From Armatimonadota bacterium (lineage in GTDB: Bacteria; Sysuimicrobiota; Sysuimicrobiia; Sysuimicrobiales; Sysuimicrobiaceae), in the NCBI GenBank assembly GCA_025059775.1, contig JANXCW010000004.1, positions 62,001 through 126,000 on the forward strand: a DNA stretch of 64,000 bases. Direction: 5' to 3'. Positions 17,648 through 24,914 of this stretch are shown here, in pieces. The position numbers and the translations under genes were made by a program. Within the stretch, counting starts at the first letter, position 1; each line of letters begins with the position of its first letter. Under the pieces are notes generated by a model, which was given only the letters and a program-made list of their open reading frames with translations, ran no database searches and was not told the DNA's origin.

Positions 17648-18168
17648 CAGGCGGGACGCAGAACGGACCGCCGCAGCAGGGCCGCGGCCGGTATCCCTAC
17701 CACGATGCCACTGCCGACCTGAAAGAGGTTTCCGGGCACCTCCGCGGCCGCGGCCCCCGGGCCCAGTCCCATGAGGTATGCCTCGGTCACGTAATAGCCT
17801 AGAACCATCCAGACTCCGGCCACCCCGGAGGCCACCACTCCCCCCACCAACCACCTCCCGCCCTTCCCTTCTCCCCACCGGAACACCCGCCAGGCCAGCC
17901 ACCCGCATAGCCCGCCTTCTATCCCCTTGATCACGAGGGTGAAGGGCGCAAAGGCGGTGTATCCCGCCAGGAGGTCCGCGAGAGCAGAGCCCACCCCTCC
18001 GGCCACCGCTCCGGAAACGGGACCGAGGAGCAGCGCGGTGAGATAGACCATGGTCTCCCCGAGGTTGATGTAGCCCTGCGTGGCGGGCACCGGAATACGG
18101 ATCACCAGGGTCGCCACGGCTACCAGGGCCACGCTCAGACCTCCCAGCGTGAGGTGCCGCGTGCGCAT
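17647..18168 (-). CDS. ECF transporter S component, probably for a vitamin B6 form
   Basis: 173-residue membrane protein with five to six hydrophobic segments, of the PdxU/HmpT-like S-component type: opening LTLGGLSVALVAVATLVIRIPVP and GYINLGETMVYLTALLLGPVSG. S components bind the vitamin and use a shared ECF module encoded elsewhere. The location at the head of the pdxST operon, opposite a PdxR regulator, suggests pyridoxine or pyridoxal. HMP would be the alternative substrate for this subgroup. Ribosome binding site GGAGG precedes ATG 18168. Confidence 0.8.
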   Translation of the reverse strand: MRTRHLTLGGLSVALVAVATLVIRIPVPATQGYINLGETMVYLTALLLGPVSGAVAGGVGSALADLLAGYTAFAPFTLVIKGIEGGLCGWLAWRVFRWGEGKGGRWLVGGVVASGVAGVWMVLGYYVTEAYLMGLGPGAAAAEVPGNLFQVGSGIVVGIPAAALLRRSVLRPA

Positions 18169-18194
18169 GAGGGCCTCCGTTAACGGGACTCGGT

Positions 18195-18259
18195 TTGGTT
18201 TTTACGCCCCAATTTGGCTTGAGAAAAGAACCAATTTCAAGCAAGATAAATAGAGCCAA
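18195..18259. promoter_or_regulatory. Candidate PdxR operator and face-to-face promoters
   Basis: The 94-base divergent gap holds four related hexamers: TTGGTT (18195-18200), TTGGCT (18214-18219), AACCAA (18229-18234) and AGCCAA (18254-18259), two in each orientation. A TTGAGA at 18219-18224 with AAGATA (18 bases on) could be the pdxR promoter; TTGAAA on the other strand could be the -35 of the B6 operon. The hexamers would let one regulator cover both promoters. Confidence 0.45.
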
Positions 18260-18262
18260 TCC

Positions 18263-19666
18263 ATGGAACTCGCGCTGCGGCTTGATCCGAGAGCCCGTCT
18301 GCCCCTATACCGCCAGCTGGCGGAGGAGGTTCGAGGGGCCATCCTGGAGGGGAGGCTAAGGCCAGGAGAGCGCCTCCCTCCGAGCCGGGTGCTGGCGGCC
18401 TCCCTGGGAGTTTCGCGGGTGGTGGTGACCTCCGCATACGAGGAGCTGGTGGCGGAGGGATATCTGGAGGCGCGGAGGGGGTCCGGAACCTATGTGACCC
18501 GGACTCTTCCCGGGTTCCCCTGGGTCGCCCGGCGAAAGGAAAGCCCCCAAATCCCACCGCGGAAGGATCCCTTCCCCGGATCCGTGGTGGACTTCGCGCC
18601 AGGCAGACCCTCGGTGGAGCGGTTGCACCCGGCCGCCTGGCGTCGGATGTGGCGGGCCGTGGCCCGGGAGCAGCCTCCGGCCGGATATGGGGACCCCGCG
18701 GGAGATCCGGAGCTGCGGGAGGCCATCGCCGCCTACCTGGGCCGGGCCCGGGGCGTGGTGTGCACCGCGGAGGACGTTCTCATCACCTCCGGGGCGGTGG
18801 AGGCGGTGGATCTCATCGCCCGGGCCTTCCTGCGCCCCGGGGATCGGGTGGCCTACGAGGAGCCTGGATATCCCGCGGCGCGTCGGGTCTTCCTGAGCCG
18901 GGGACTTCCGGTAGAACCTGTGCCTGTGGACGAAGATGGGATCCGTGTAGACCTGCTCCCTCCCCGCGCGGCCTTGGTGTACGTCACCCCTTCGCACCAG
19001 TTCCCCTTGGGGGGCCGTCTCCCTCTTGCCCGACGGATCGGTCTGCTGGAGTGGGCCCAGAAGACCGGCGCATTCGTGGTGGAGGACGACTACGACAGCG
19101 AGCTCCGGTTCCACGGCCCTCCCCTTCCCGCGCTTGCAGGCCTTGACGTCTCGGGGCGCGTCCTGTACATGGGGACCTTCTCCAAGATCCTCCTGCCCGG
19201 TCTGCGGGTGGGATACCTGGTGGCGCCCCCGGAACTACGGGATCGCCTGCTGCGCGTGCGCGACCCCTCCGAGTCCCACACCCCCTGGCCGGTTCAAAGA
19301 GCTCTGGCGGCTTTCCTTGCAAGCGGCGATTTCGATCGGCACATCCGGCGGATGCGGCGCCACTACGCGGCGCTGCGAGCGGCCCTGCAGACTGCCCTCC
19401 GCCTAGTGGAGCCCCTGGCTCGTCTCCGGGGTTTGGAGGCAGGCCTCCACGCATTCCTCGAGCTTTGCGGCGGGCTCGTGGCGGAGGAGGTGGCCCGCAG
19501 CGCCGCGCAACGGGGGGTACACGTCCGAACCCTGGCCCCGTACTACCTGGGTCCCCCCACCCGCTCCGGCATCCTTCTGGGATATGGAGGACTCTCCCTG
19601 GAGGACGTCCGCCGGGGAGCTGAGATCTTGGCCGCGGTGATCTGGGAACTGGCTCGGACCACATAA
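18263..19666 (+). CDS. pdxR: PdxR-type MocR/GntR regulator of vitamin B6 synthesis
   Basis: 467-residue fusion: GntR winged helix (about 1-80: PLYRQLAEEVRGAILEGRL, LPPSRVLAASLGVSR) and an aspartate-aminotransferase-like domain (about 115-465) with DDYDSELRF and the PLP lysine in GTFSKILLPGLRVGY. In studied bacteria PdxR senses PLP and controls pdxST. Here it is divergent from the pdxST operon with 94 bases between. ATG 18263 has no Shine-Dalgarno and sits right behind a possible -10 box, so the mRNA may be leaderless. Confidence 0.92.
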   Translation: MELALRLDPRARLPLYRQLAEEVRGAILEGRLRPGERLPPSRVLAASLGVSRVVVTSAYEELVAEGYLEARRGSGTYVTRTLPGFPWVARRKESPQIPPRKDPFPGSVVDFAPGRPSVERLHPAAWRRMWRAVAREQPPAGYGDPAGDPELREAIAAYLGRARGVVCTAEDVLITSGAVEAVDLIARAFLRPGDRVAYEEPGYPAARRVFLSRGLPVEPVPVDEDGIRVDLLPPRAALVYVTPSHQFPLGGRLPLARRIGLLEWAQKTGAFVVEDDYDSELRFHGPPLPALAGLDVSGRVLYMGTFSKILLPGLRVGYLVAPPELRDRLLRVRDPSESHTPWPVQRALAAFLASGDFDRHIRRMRRHYAALRAALQTALRLVEPLARLRGLEAGLHAFLELCGGLVAEEVARSAAQRGVHVRTLAPYYLGPPTRSGILLGYGGLSLEDVRRGAEILAAVIWELARTT

Positions 19667-19724
19667 GGAACGACGGGACCGACCCCTCCGGGTGGCCGCC
19701 CTGGGCCCGTAGCCTTCCCGAGCG

Positions 19725-19755
19725 GGAACCCGGGCCTCCTTGGCAGACCCGTTCC
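19725..19755 (+). other. Hairpin between pdxR and the RAM-domain gene
   Basis: GGAAC and GGG (19725-19734, two bases bulged) can pair with CCC and GTTCC (19748-19755). No T-run follows, so it is not a classical terminator. It could be the end of the pdxR transcript or chance in GC-rich DNA. Confidence 0.25.
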
Positions 19756-19769
19756 ACGGGGACTACGAT
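19740..19769 (+). promoter_or_regulatory. Candidate promoter of the RAM-domain gene
   Basis: TTGGCA (19740-19745), 18 bases, TACGAT (19764-19769). The transcript would start about 30 bases before ATG 19808, which is preceded by GGGAAGGAGGCC. Confidence 0.45.
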
Positions 19770-19807
19770 CCTGGCAGCAGGGATTCGCAGGAGGCGGGAA
19801 GGAGGCC

Positions 19808-20035
19808 ATGCACATTGCGTTCCTCCTGATCTCTCTGGACGGCAATACGCCGGCCCAGGTCGCCCGCGAGGTCCGTACCATTCCGGGGATCTCGGAAGCC
19901 CACGCCACTCTGGGGGAATACGACGTGGTGGCCATCGTCCACACGGAACACACCCGGGAGATCCCGCAGATCACTGAGAGGGTGGGCCGGATCCATGGGG
20001 TGGTGAAGGTCCTGGCCTGCGTGGCGGTGGCCTAG
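19808..20035 (+). CDS. Stand-alone RAM (Lrp/AsnC ligand-binding) domain protein
   Basis: 75 residues that match only the C-terminal ligand-binding domain of Lrp/AsnC regulators (ISLDGNTPAQVAREVRTIPGISEAHATLGEYDVVAIV), with no DNA-binding helix-turn-helix. Such proteins assemble into rings and bind amino acids; their target is usually unknown. Good ribosome binding site (AAGGAGG) before ATG. It converges on the oxidoreductase gene, stops overlapping by 4 bases (CTAG). Confidence 0.85.
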   Translation: MHIAFLLISLDGNTPAQVAREVRTIPGISEAHATLGEYDVVAIVHTEHTREIPQITERVGRIHGVVKVLACVAVA

Positions 20036-20988
20036 CGGGTTCGGACGCGGGGGGTGACCACGTGCATCGCCTGTAGCACGCGGTGGGCGAGGGCGAGAGC
20101 AGCGAGCCCCGCCTCCCCGGGAACCCGGGGGGTTTGCTCTCCTCGGACGCAGGCGAGGAAATGCCGGAGCTCCGCTCGGAGGGGCTCCTCCTGCAGAAGG
20201 AGGAGTTCCTCTCGCCGGTTCCCCTTCCATACCGTCAAGGACTCCCGGAGGAAATCCAGATGCCATCGCTCCTCCGGGGTGACCACCTCCAGCTCCGCGG
20301 CCTTTGTGGAATCCACACGGCTTGCCAGGAGGCTTGCCGCACAGCCCTCCTCAAAAACCAGTTGTACCGCAGCGAGATCTTCAGCTTCTCCCCGGAGTCG
20401 GGCGCCGACTCCGGAGACGGACCGCACGGGCGAGCCGGTGAGGGCAAGGACCAGGTCGAGGTCGTGGATCATGAGGTCCACCACCACCCCCACGTCCGTG
20501 GCGCGGCCCGCCTGGAAGGGCCGCACCCGGCGGGCTCGGATGAAAAGGGGATCCCGCGCCCGATGGAGCAGGATCTCCACCGCGGGCTTGAACCGCTCCA
20601 CATGGCCCACCAGCAGCATGGCTCCCCGGCGGTGGGCCCGCGCGATGAGCTCCTCCGCCTCCTCCACGCGGCGCGTGATGGGCTTTTCCACCAAAACGTG
20701 GATCCCCGCCTCCACCAAGTCCCGGGCAATCTCGTAGTGGTGGCTGGTTGGGGTCACCACGCTTGCCGCATCCACTTTCCCGATGAGCTCCCGGTGATCC
20801 AGGTAGCCCGCGATGCGGTAACGGGTGGAGAATTCCTCCACCTCCGCGGGATTCGGAGAGACCACGGCCCGCAGATCCGCCTCCGGGAGCTCGTGATAGA
20901 TCCGGACATGGTGCCGGCCCCACCGACCCAGCCCCACCACGGCCACCCGCACCCGTTCCCCACCCGCGAACTCCGGGTTGCCCCTCAC
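20032..20988 (-). CDS. Gfo/Idh/MocA-family NAD(P)-dependent oxidoreductase
   Basis: 318 residues: N-terminal Rossmann fold (VRVAVVGLGRWGRHHVRIY), the EKP signature (LVEKPITRR, near residue 105) and a C-terminal substrate domain with DLMIHDLDLVLAL. The GTG start at 20988 overlaps the stop of the aminotransferase gene, so the two act together. The pair resembles the C3 oxidation/amination step of amino-sugar nucleotides (WlbA/WlbB-like); the substrate cannot be read from sequence. Confidence 0.85.
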   Translation of the reverse strand: MRGNPEFAGGERVRVAVVGLGRWGRHHVRIYHELPEADLRAVVSPNPAEVEEFSTRYRIAGYLDHRELIGKVDAASVVTPTSHHYEIARDLVEAGIHVLVEKPITRRVEEAEELIARAHRRGAMLLVGHVERFKPAVEILLHRARDPLFIRARRVRPFQAGRATDVGVVVDLMIHDLDLVLALTGSPVRSVSGVGARLRGEAEDLAAVQLVFEEGCAASLLASRVDSTKAAELEVVTPEERWHLDFLRESLTVWKGNRREELLLLQEEPLRAELRHFLACVRGEQTPRVPGEAGLAALALAHRVLQAMHVVTPRVRTR

Positions 20989-22097
20989 TTCTGCACCACA
21001 GCCCGGGAATCGACGAAGGCCCGGATCGCCTCAACGATCTCGTGGAGGTCCTCCGGGCCCAGGGCGGGATGGACCGGGAGGGACAGAACCTCCCGACATG
21101 CCCGCTCCGTCTCTGGCCAGGGCCCCCCCTCGTAGGGGACGCGGCGGTATGCCTGCGTGGCCGGCACGGGCTTCGGGTAGTAGACCCGGGTCTGAATCCC
21201 TTGCCTTGCGAGGAACTCCCGGAGGGCATCGCGCTCCGAGGTGCGGATGGTATACTGGTTGTACACGTGGTACACGTCCGCGGGCTCCACAGGCGGCTGG
21301 ATGCCTGGAAGGTTCTGCAGCCGTGCGGTGAGGTACGAGGCGTTCCGCCGGCGGATCTCGTTGAGGGCGTCCAGGCGTTCGAGCTGGGATAGGCCCAGGG
21401 CCGCGGCCAGATTCGTCATCCGGAAGTTGTATCCCACCACCTCGTACTCGTAGCTCCGGTCCTGGGCCCCCGCGTGCACCAACAGGCGTGCCCGACGGGC
21501 CAGGGCCTCGTCTGAGGTGACAATCATCCCGCCCTCCCCCGTGGTGATGTTCTTCGTAGGGTAGAAGCTGAAGATGGCCGCGTCCCCGAAGGCCCCTACT
21601 CGCCGCCCCCGGAAGGCGGCCCCATGCGCCTGAGCCGCGTCCTCGATGAGCAGAAGCCCGTATCGCCGTGCGAGGTCGCACAGGGCATCCATGCGGGCCG
21701 GAAGCCCGTACAGGTGCACCACCAGGATGGCGCGCACGTCCCGGTGCCGGCGGAGAGCTTCCTCCACCCGGTTGGGGTCTAGGTTGAAGGTATCCGGCTC
21801 GATGTCCACGAATACGGGGACCGCGCCCCGGTGCACCACCGCGTTGCTGGTGGCCACGAAGGTGAAGGGAGGCACGATCACCCGGTCTTCCGGCCCGATG
21901 CCCGCGGCCTCCAGCACCGCCTGCAGGGCCGTGGTCCCTGAGGAGGTGGCGATCCCGAAGCGTGCCCCGACATAAGCGGAGAAGGCTGCCTCAAACCGCT
22001 CCACCCATGCCCCATGGGAGAGCTGTCCGGAGGCGAGCACCTCCAGGACCCTAGCCTGGTCCACCTCCGTAATCACCGGCCGCGCGATGGGGATCAT
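20985..22097 (-). CDS. DegT/DnrJ/EryC1-family sugar aminotransferase
   Basis: 370 residues from ATG 22097 (MIPIARPVIT, behind GGTAGG). PLP-dependent aminotransferase of nucleotide-sugar synthesis: TSSGTTALQAVLEAAGIGPEDRVIVPPFTF, EDAAQAHGA, and the PLP lysine in FYPTKNITTGEGGM near residue 183. Together with the coupled Gfo/Idh enzyme it probably makes a 3-amino sugar for surface glycans. A start 4 codons upstream is possible. Confidence 0.88.
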   Translation of the reverse strand: MIPIARPVITEVDQARVLEVLASGQLSHGAWVERFEAAFSAYVGARFGIATSSGTTALQAVLEAAGIGPEDRVIVPPFTFVATSNAVVHRGAVPVFVDIEPDTFNLDPNRVEEALRRHRDVRAILVVHLYGLPARMDALCDLARRYGLLLIEDAAQAHGAAFRGRRVGAFGDAAIFSFYPTKNITTGEGGMIVTSDEALARRARLLVHAGAQDRSYEYEVVGYNFRMTNLAAALGLSQLERLDALNEIRRRNASYLTARLQNLPGIQPPVEPADVYHVYNQYTIRTSERDALREFLARQGIQTRVYYPKPVPATQAYRRVPYEGGPWPETERACREVLSLPVHPALGPEDLHEIVEAIRAFVDSRAVVQK

Positions 22098-22174
22098 CCT
22101 ACCGCACATGGTAACGGAATGTTCTGGAATCGTCGCCTCTGGGCAACCGATGGCACCGGGAGACGGGCCGGAGA

Positions 22175-22330
22175 TTACTGGATGACCACCCGTCGGTTCG
22201 TGGCCAGGACCCAGATGAGGAAGGCCAGGAGCAGGACCACGAAGAGCTCCGCCTGGCCCGATTCGTCCCGCAGGAAACGACGCAGGAAGCCGCGTATCCG
22301 CATTTCCAGGAGGGGAATCAGGGGCAGCAT
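22175..22330 (-). CDS. 51-residue Flp/TadE-like membrane mini-protein
   Basis: Short protein with a basic amphipathic start (MLPLIPLLEMRIRGFLRRFLRD), then ESGQAELF and one hydrophobic helix (VVLLLAFLIWVLA) with a short tail. The RFLRDESGQ junction recalls class III (Flp) pilins and TadE, but the cleavage/Glu spacing is not canonical and no tad genes are near. A near-perfect Shine-Dalgarno (GGAGGTGATTCC) 4 bases after the SRPBCC stop supports real translation. Function unknown. Confidence 0.65.
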   Translation of the reverse strand: MLPLIPLLEMRIRGFLRRFLRDESGQAELFVVLLLAFLIWVLATNRRVVIQ

Positions 22331-22334
22331 GGAA

Positions 22335-22814
22335 TCACCTCCAGCTCCGGTCCTCCTCCGACGCCGGGTCCGAGGAAGGGCCCTCCTCTGCCCGTCGTCG
22401 GAGGGCATCCAGCATTCTCTCCACGTTCTTACGCATGAGCAGGAGTACGAGGTTTGCAAGCAGCGGTCCGAGAAAGGGGACGTTCAGGTCGAAGTCCACC
22501 ACGAGGCGGGTTCGGCACCCAGCCTGCACGGGTTCAAAGTTCCACACCCCTTCGTACCGGTCGAAATCCCCCTCCCGCTGGCGGAAGGTGCACGTGTACG
22601 CGGTATCGTCCCACGTATCCTCCTCCACCCACCGGATCCGTCGCCCTTGGACCCGCCCCACCCACTCCGTAACGGTGCGGGAGCCATCCCGCGTCACCAA
22701 GCGCACGCTCTCCAGGTCTGGCATGAACTCAGGAAACCGTTCCACATCCTTCGCGAGGGCATACACGGCCTCCACGGGAGCCCGGATGAGCGCCTCTACC
22801 TCCACGCGCGGCAT
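22335..22814 (-). CDS. SRPBCC (START-like/polyketide cyclase) family protein
   Basis: 159 residues of the START-like lipid-binding fold, closest in pattern to the coenzyme-Q-binding/oligoketide cyclase group: IRAPVEAVYALAKDVERFPEFMPDLESV, then NFEPVQAGCRTRLVVDFDLNVPFLGPLL. Probably binds a hydrophobic ligand; no catalytic claim is possible. A charged C-terminal tail follows. It lies 77 bases from the selC tRNA on the same strand; TATAGT at 22861-22866 (minus) may be its -10 box. Confidence 0.8.
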   Translation of the reverse strand: MPRVEVEALIRAPVEAVYALAKDVERFPEFMPDLESVRLVTRDGSRTVTEWVGRVQGRRIRWVEEDTWDDTAYTCTFRQREGDFDRYEGVWNFEPVQAGCRTRLVVDFDLNVPFLGPLLANLVLLLMRKNVERMLDALRRRAEEGPSSDPASEEDRSWR

Positions 22815-22891
22815 GACCGGATGCGCCGACCTCCTTTTGGGGACTCCTCCCCGGTAGCCTACTATACGATGCCGCAGGGGGGAATGCCTTC

Positions 22892-22984
22892 TGGCGGAGG
22901 GCGGTGGGAATCGAACCCACCCCGCCCGGGCGGGGCGGCACCGGTTTTGAAGACCGGGAGACCCACCAGGGCCCTTCGCCCTCC
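22892..22984 (-). tRNA. selC: tRNA-Sec (anticodon UCA)
   Basis: Reads on the minus strand from G22984. 8-bp acceptor stem (GGAGGGCG with CGCCCTCC), 6-bp D stem with a 4-base loop, anticodon stem CCGGT/ACCGG with loop CTTCAAA (anticodon TCA at 22948-22950), a long variable arm built on a CCCCGC/GCGGGG hairpin, a 5-bp T stem (GTGGG/CCCAC), discriminator G and an encoded CCA. The 8+5 arrangement and UCA anticodon are diagnostic. It begins one base after the selB stop, so it is probably processed from the selAB transcript. Confidence 0.97.
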
Positions 22985-22985
22985 G

Positions 22986-24914
22986 CTAACAGGCTCCCCG
23001 CACCAGCTTCGGTCCCGGCACGCGCAGGTCGCCCTGTCGCCGGGTCACGCCCACGGTGTCCAGGTACTCCAACAGAGGCAGCACGTACTTCCGGGAGGTG
23101 CCCAGTAGATCCCGAACCGCGGCCACGGTGAGTGAGGCCTGAACGTGCAGCGCCTCAGAGATCACGGCGATGGCGCGCTCCAACGACTTCCTATGGTACA
23201 GCAATCCCCGCAGCTCCAACGCCTCGCCCGCATCCAGGAGGAACTGGAGGGCCACCTCCGCTCGCGCGCCCAGGGCCTGCTCCACCTCCGTCCGGCTCGG
23301 TCCTTCCAGTCCGCTCCGCTCCAGCCACGAGCGGAGCTCATCCACCGCCCGGGCCTGGTCCGGGGTAAGCACGGGGTGGTGGTCGGGCAGCCGCACGAAT
23401 CCTCCGTCCGTCACCACCCGGTGGGCCACCCGCTCCGCCGCCAGCTCCCAAGCCGCACCCCCAAGACGGCGGATTAGGGTGAGCCACTCCCCCTGCGGCA
23501 GACCCCGCCGCCAGGGCCGTGTCCGGTGGTACGCGGAGAGTGCCTGCAGGATCTCCTCCTCGATCCGGTGCAGCACGGCCCCGTGGATCCACCGATCCCG
23601 GACGCTCCACACCAGTCCCTTCGCCTGGGCCTGCAGGAGCAGGGTGTGGAGCCGCTCCGCCGCCATCCCCGTGCGGCGGACGAGGTCCGGCAATGTGCTC
23701 CCATCGGTCCCGGAGGACTCCACGGCCAGCAGGAGCACTCCCTCCGGATCCTGAGACTCCAGGATCCGGAGGTGCACGAGGACCGTGGGGTCCTGCCTCC
23801 GGGAACGGGGTGGGTTTACCTGGAGCACCTCCCCTCCGCCCCAGGTCAGCATGGGTGAGGGGCGGCGGATCACGAAGGGATCACCGAAGGCAGCCGTAAT
23901 GGGCTGCTCCAGCCGGATGTGGGCGAAGCCGGCTGCCCCGGGGGACAGAGTCGCTCCCTCCAGAAGGAATGCCCGACCGATGGCCTCCGCGGTTCCCAGG
24001 TACAACCGGACCCGGTCTCCGTGCCGCAGCGCGGGAGTTCCCGGGAGCAGCTGAAGGCGTACGTCCAGGGAGGTAGCCGCCTCAAACGCCCCCGGAGTCA
24101 CCAACACGTCTCCCCGCCCCACCTCCTCCCGGGAAATCCCCAGAAGGTTGAGGGCCACCCGCTGCCCCGCCCGCACCTCGGGTACCGGTCTCCCGTGGGA
24201 TTGAATGCCCCGCACCCGCACCGTCCGCCCCGAAGGGAGGATCTGCAGGGTATCGTCCGGACGGATGCGGCCGCTCCACAGGGTTCCCGTTACCACAGTA
24301 CCCCAGCCCGCCACCTGGAAGGAGCGGTCCACGGGCAGTCGCACGGGTCCCTCCGCCGGACGTGGGGAACCACTCGCCACCACCCGATCCAGGGCGGCCA
24401 CCAGCTCCGCAAGCCCCTCCCCGGTCTTCGCGGAGACCGGGACGATGGGCGCGTTCTCCAGAAACGTCTCCGCGAGGAAACTTCGGACGTCCTCTTGGAC
24501 CAGCTCCAGCCACTCCTCATCCACGAGATCCCGCTTGGTGAGGGCCACTACCCCCCGGGGGATCCGCAGGAAGCGCAGGATGTCCACATGCTCCCGGGTC
24601 TGGGGCATGACTCCCTCGTCGCTCGCCACCACCAGCATCACCGCGTCGAACCCCGCGGCTCCCGCCAGCATGTTGCGGATCAGGCGCTCGTGGCCGGGGA
24701 CGTCCACGAAGCCCACCCGGACCCCGCTCGGCAGATCCATGTGGGCGAACCCCAGGTCAATGGTCATGCCCCGACGCTTCTCCTCCTCCAGGCGGTCGGG
24801 ATCTATCCCGGTGAGGGCGTACACAAGGGTGCTCTTGCCGTGGTCCACGTGCCCCGCGGTCCCCACCACCGCGGCCCGTATCGGTTCACTCCCGCTCGAG
24901 GAGGGCGGCAACAA
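22986..24914 (-). CDS. selB: Selenocysteine-specific translation elongation factor
   Basis: GTPase that brings Sec-tRNA to UGA codons with a SECIS hairpin. 642 residues: G domain (GTAGHVDHGKSTL, DVPGHERLIRNM, TKRD), EF-Tu-like domains 2-3, and a C-terminal series of winged helices (about 380-640) that binds SECIS RNA. Start chosen at TTG 24914 because a GGAGG lies 6 bases before it; it overlaps selA by 29 bases. An in-frame GTG just before GTAGHVD is the alternative but would leave only two residues ahead of the G1 motif. It is a neighbour of selA and selC. Confidence 0.93.
   Translation of the reverse strand: MLPPSSSGSEPIRAAVVGTAGHVDHGKSTLVYALTGIDPDRLEEEKRRGMTIDLGFAHMDLPSGVRVGFVDVPGHERLIRNMLAGAAGFDAVMLVVASDEGVMPQTREHVDILRFLRIPRGVVALTKRDLVDEEWLELVQEDVRSFLAETFLENAPIVPVSAKTGEGLAELVAALDRVVASGSPRPAEGPVRLPVDRSFQVAGWGTVVTGTLWSGRIRPDDTLQILPSGRTVRVRGIQSHGRPVPEVRAGQRVALNLLGISREEVGRGDVLVTPGAFEAATSLDVRLQLLPGTPALRHGDRVRLYLGTAEAIGRAFLLEGATLSPGAAGFAHIRLEQPITAAFGDPFVIRRPSPMLTWGGGEVLQVNPPRSRRQDPTVLVHLRILESQDPEGVLLLAVESSGTDGSTLPDLVRRTGMAAERLHTLLLQAQAKGLVWSVRDRWIHGAVLHRIEEEILQALSAYHRTRPWRRGLPQGEWLTLIRRLGGAAWELAAERVAHRVVTDGGFVRLPDHHPVLTPDQARAVDELRSWLERSGLEGPSRTEVEQALGARAEVALQFLLDAGEALELRGLLYHRKSLERAIAVISEALHVQASLTVAAVRDLLGTSRKYVLPLLEYLDTVGVTRRQGDLRVPGPKLVRGAC

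Noticed and set aside
22838-22856. Terminator hairpin (GGGGA/TCCCC) behind selC
   Set aside because: Stem of 5 base pairs and no T-run on the minus strand; it is also in the SRPBCC leader.
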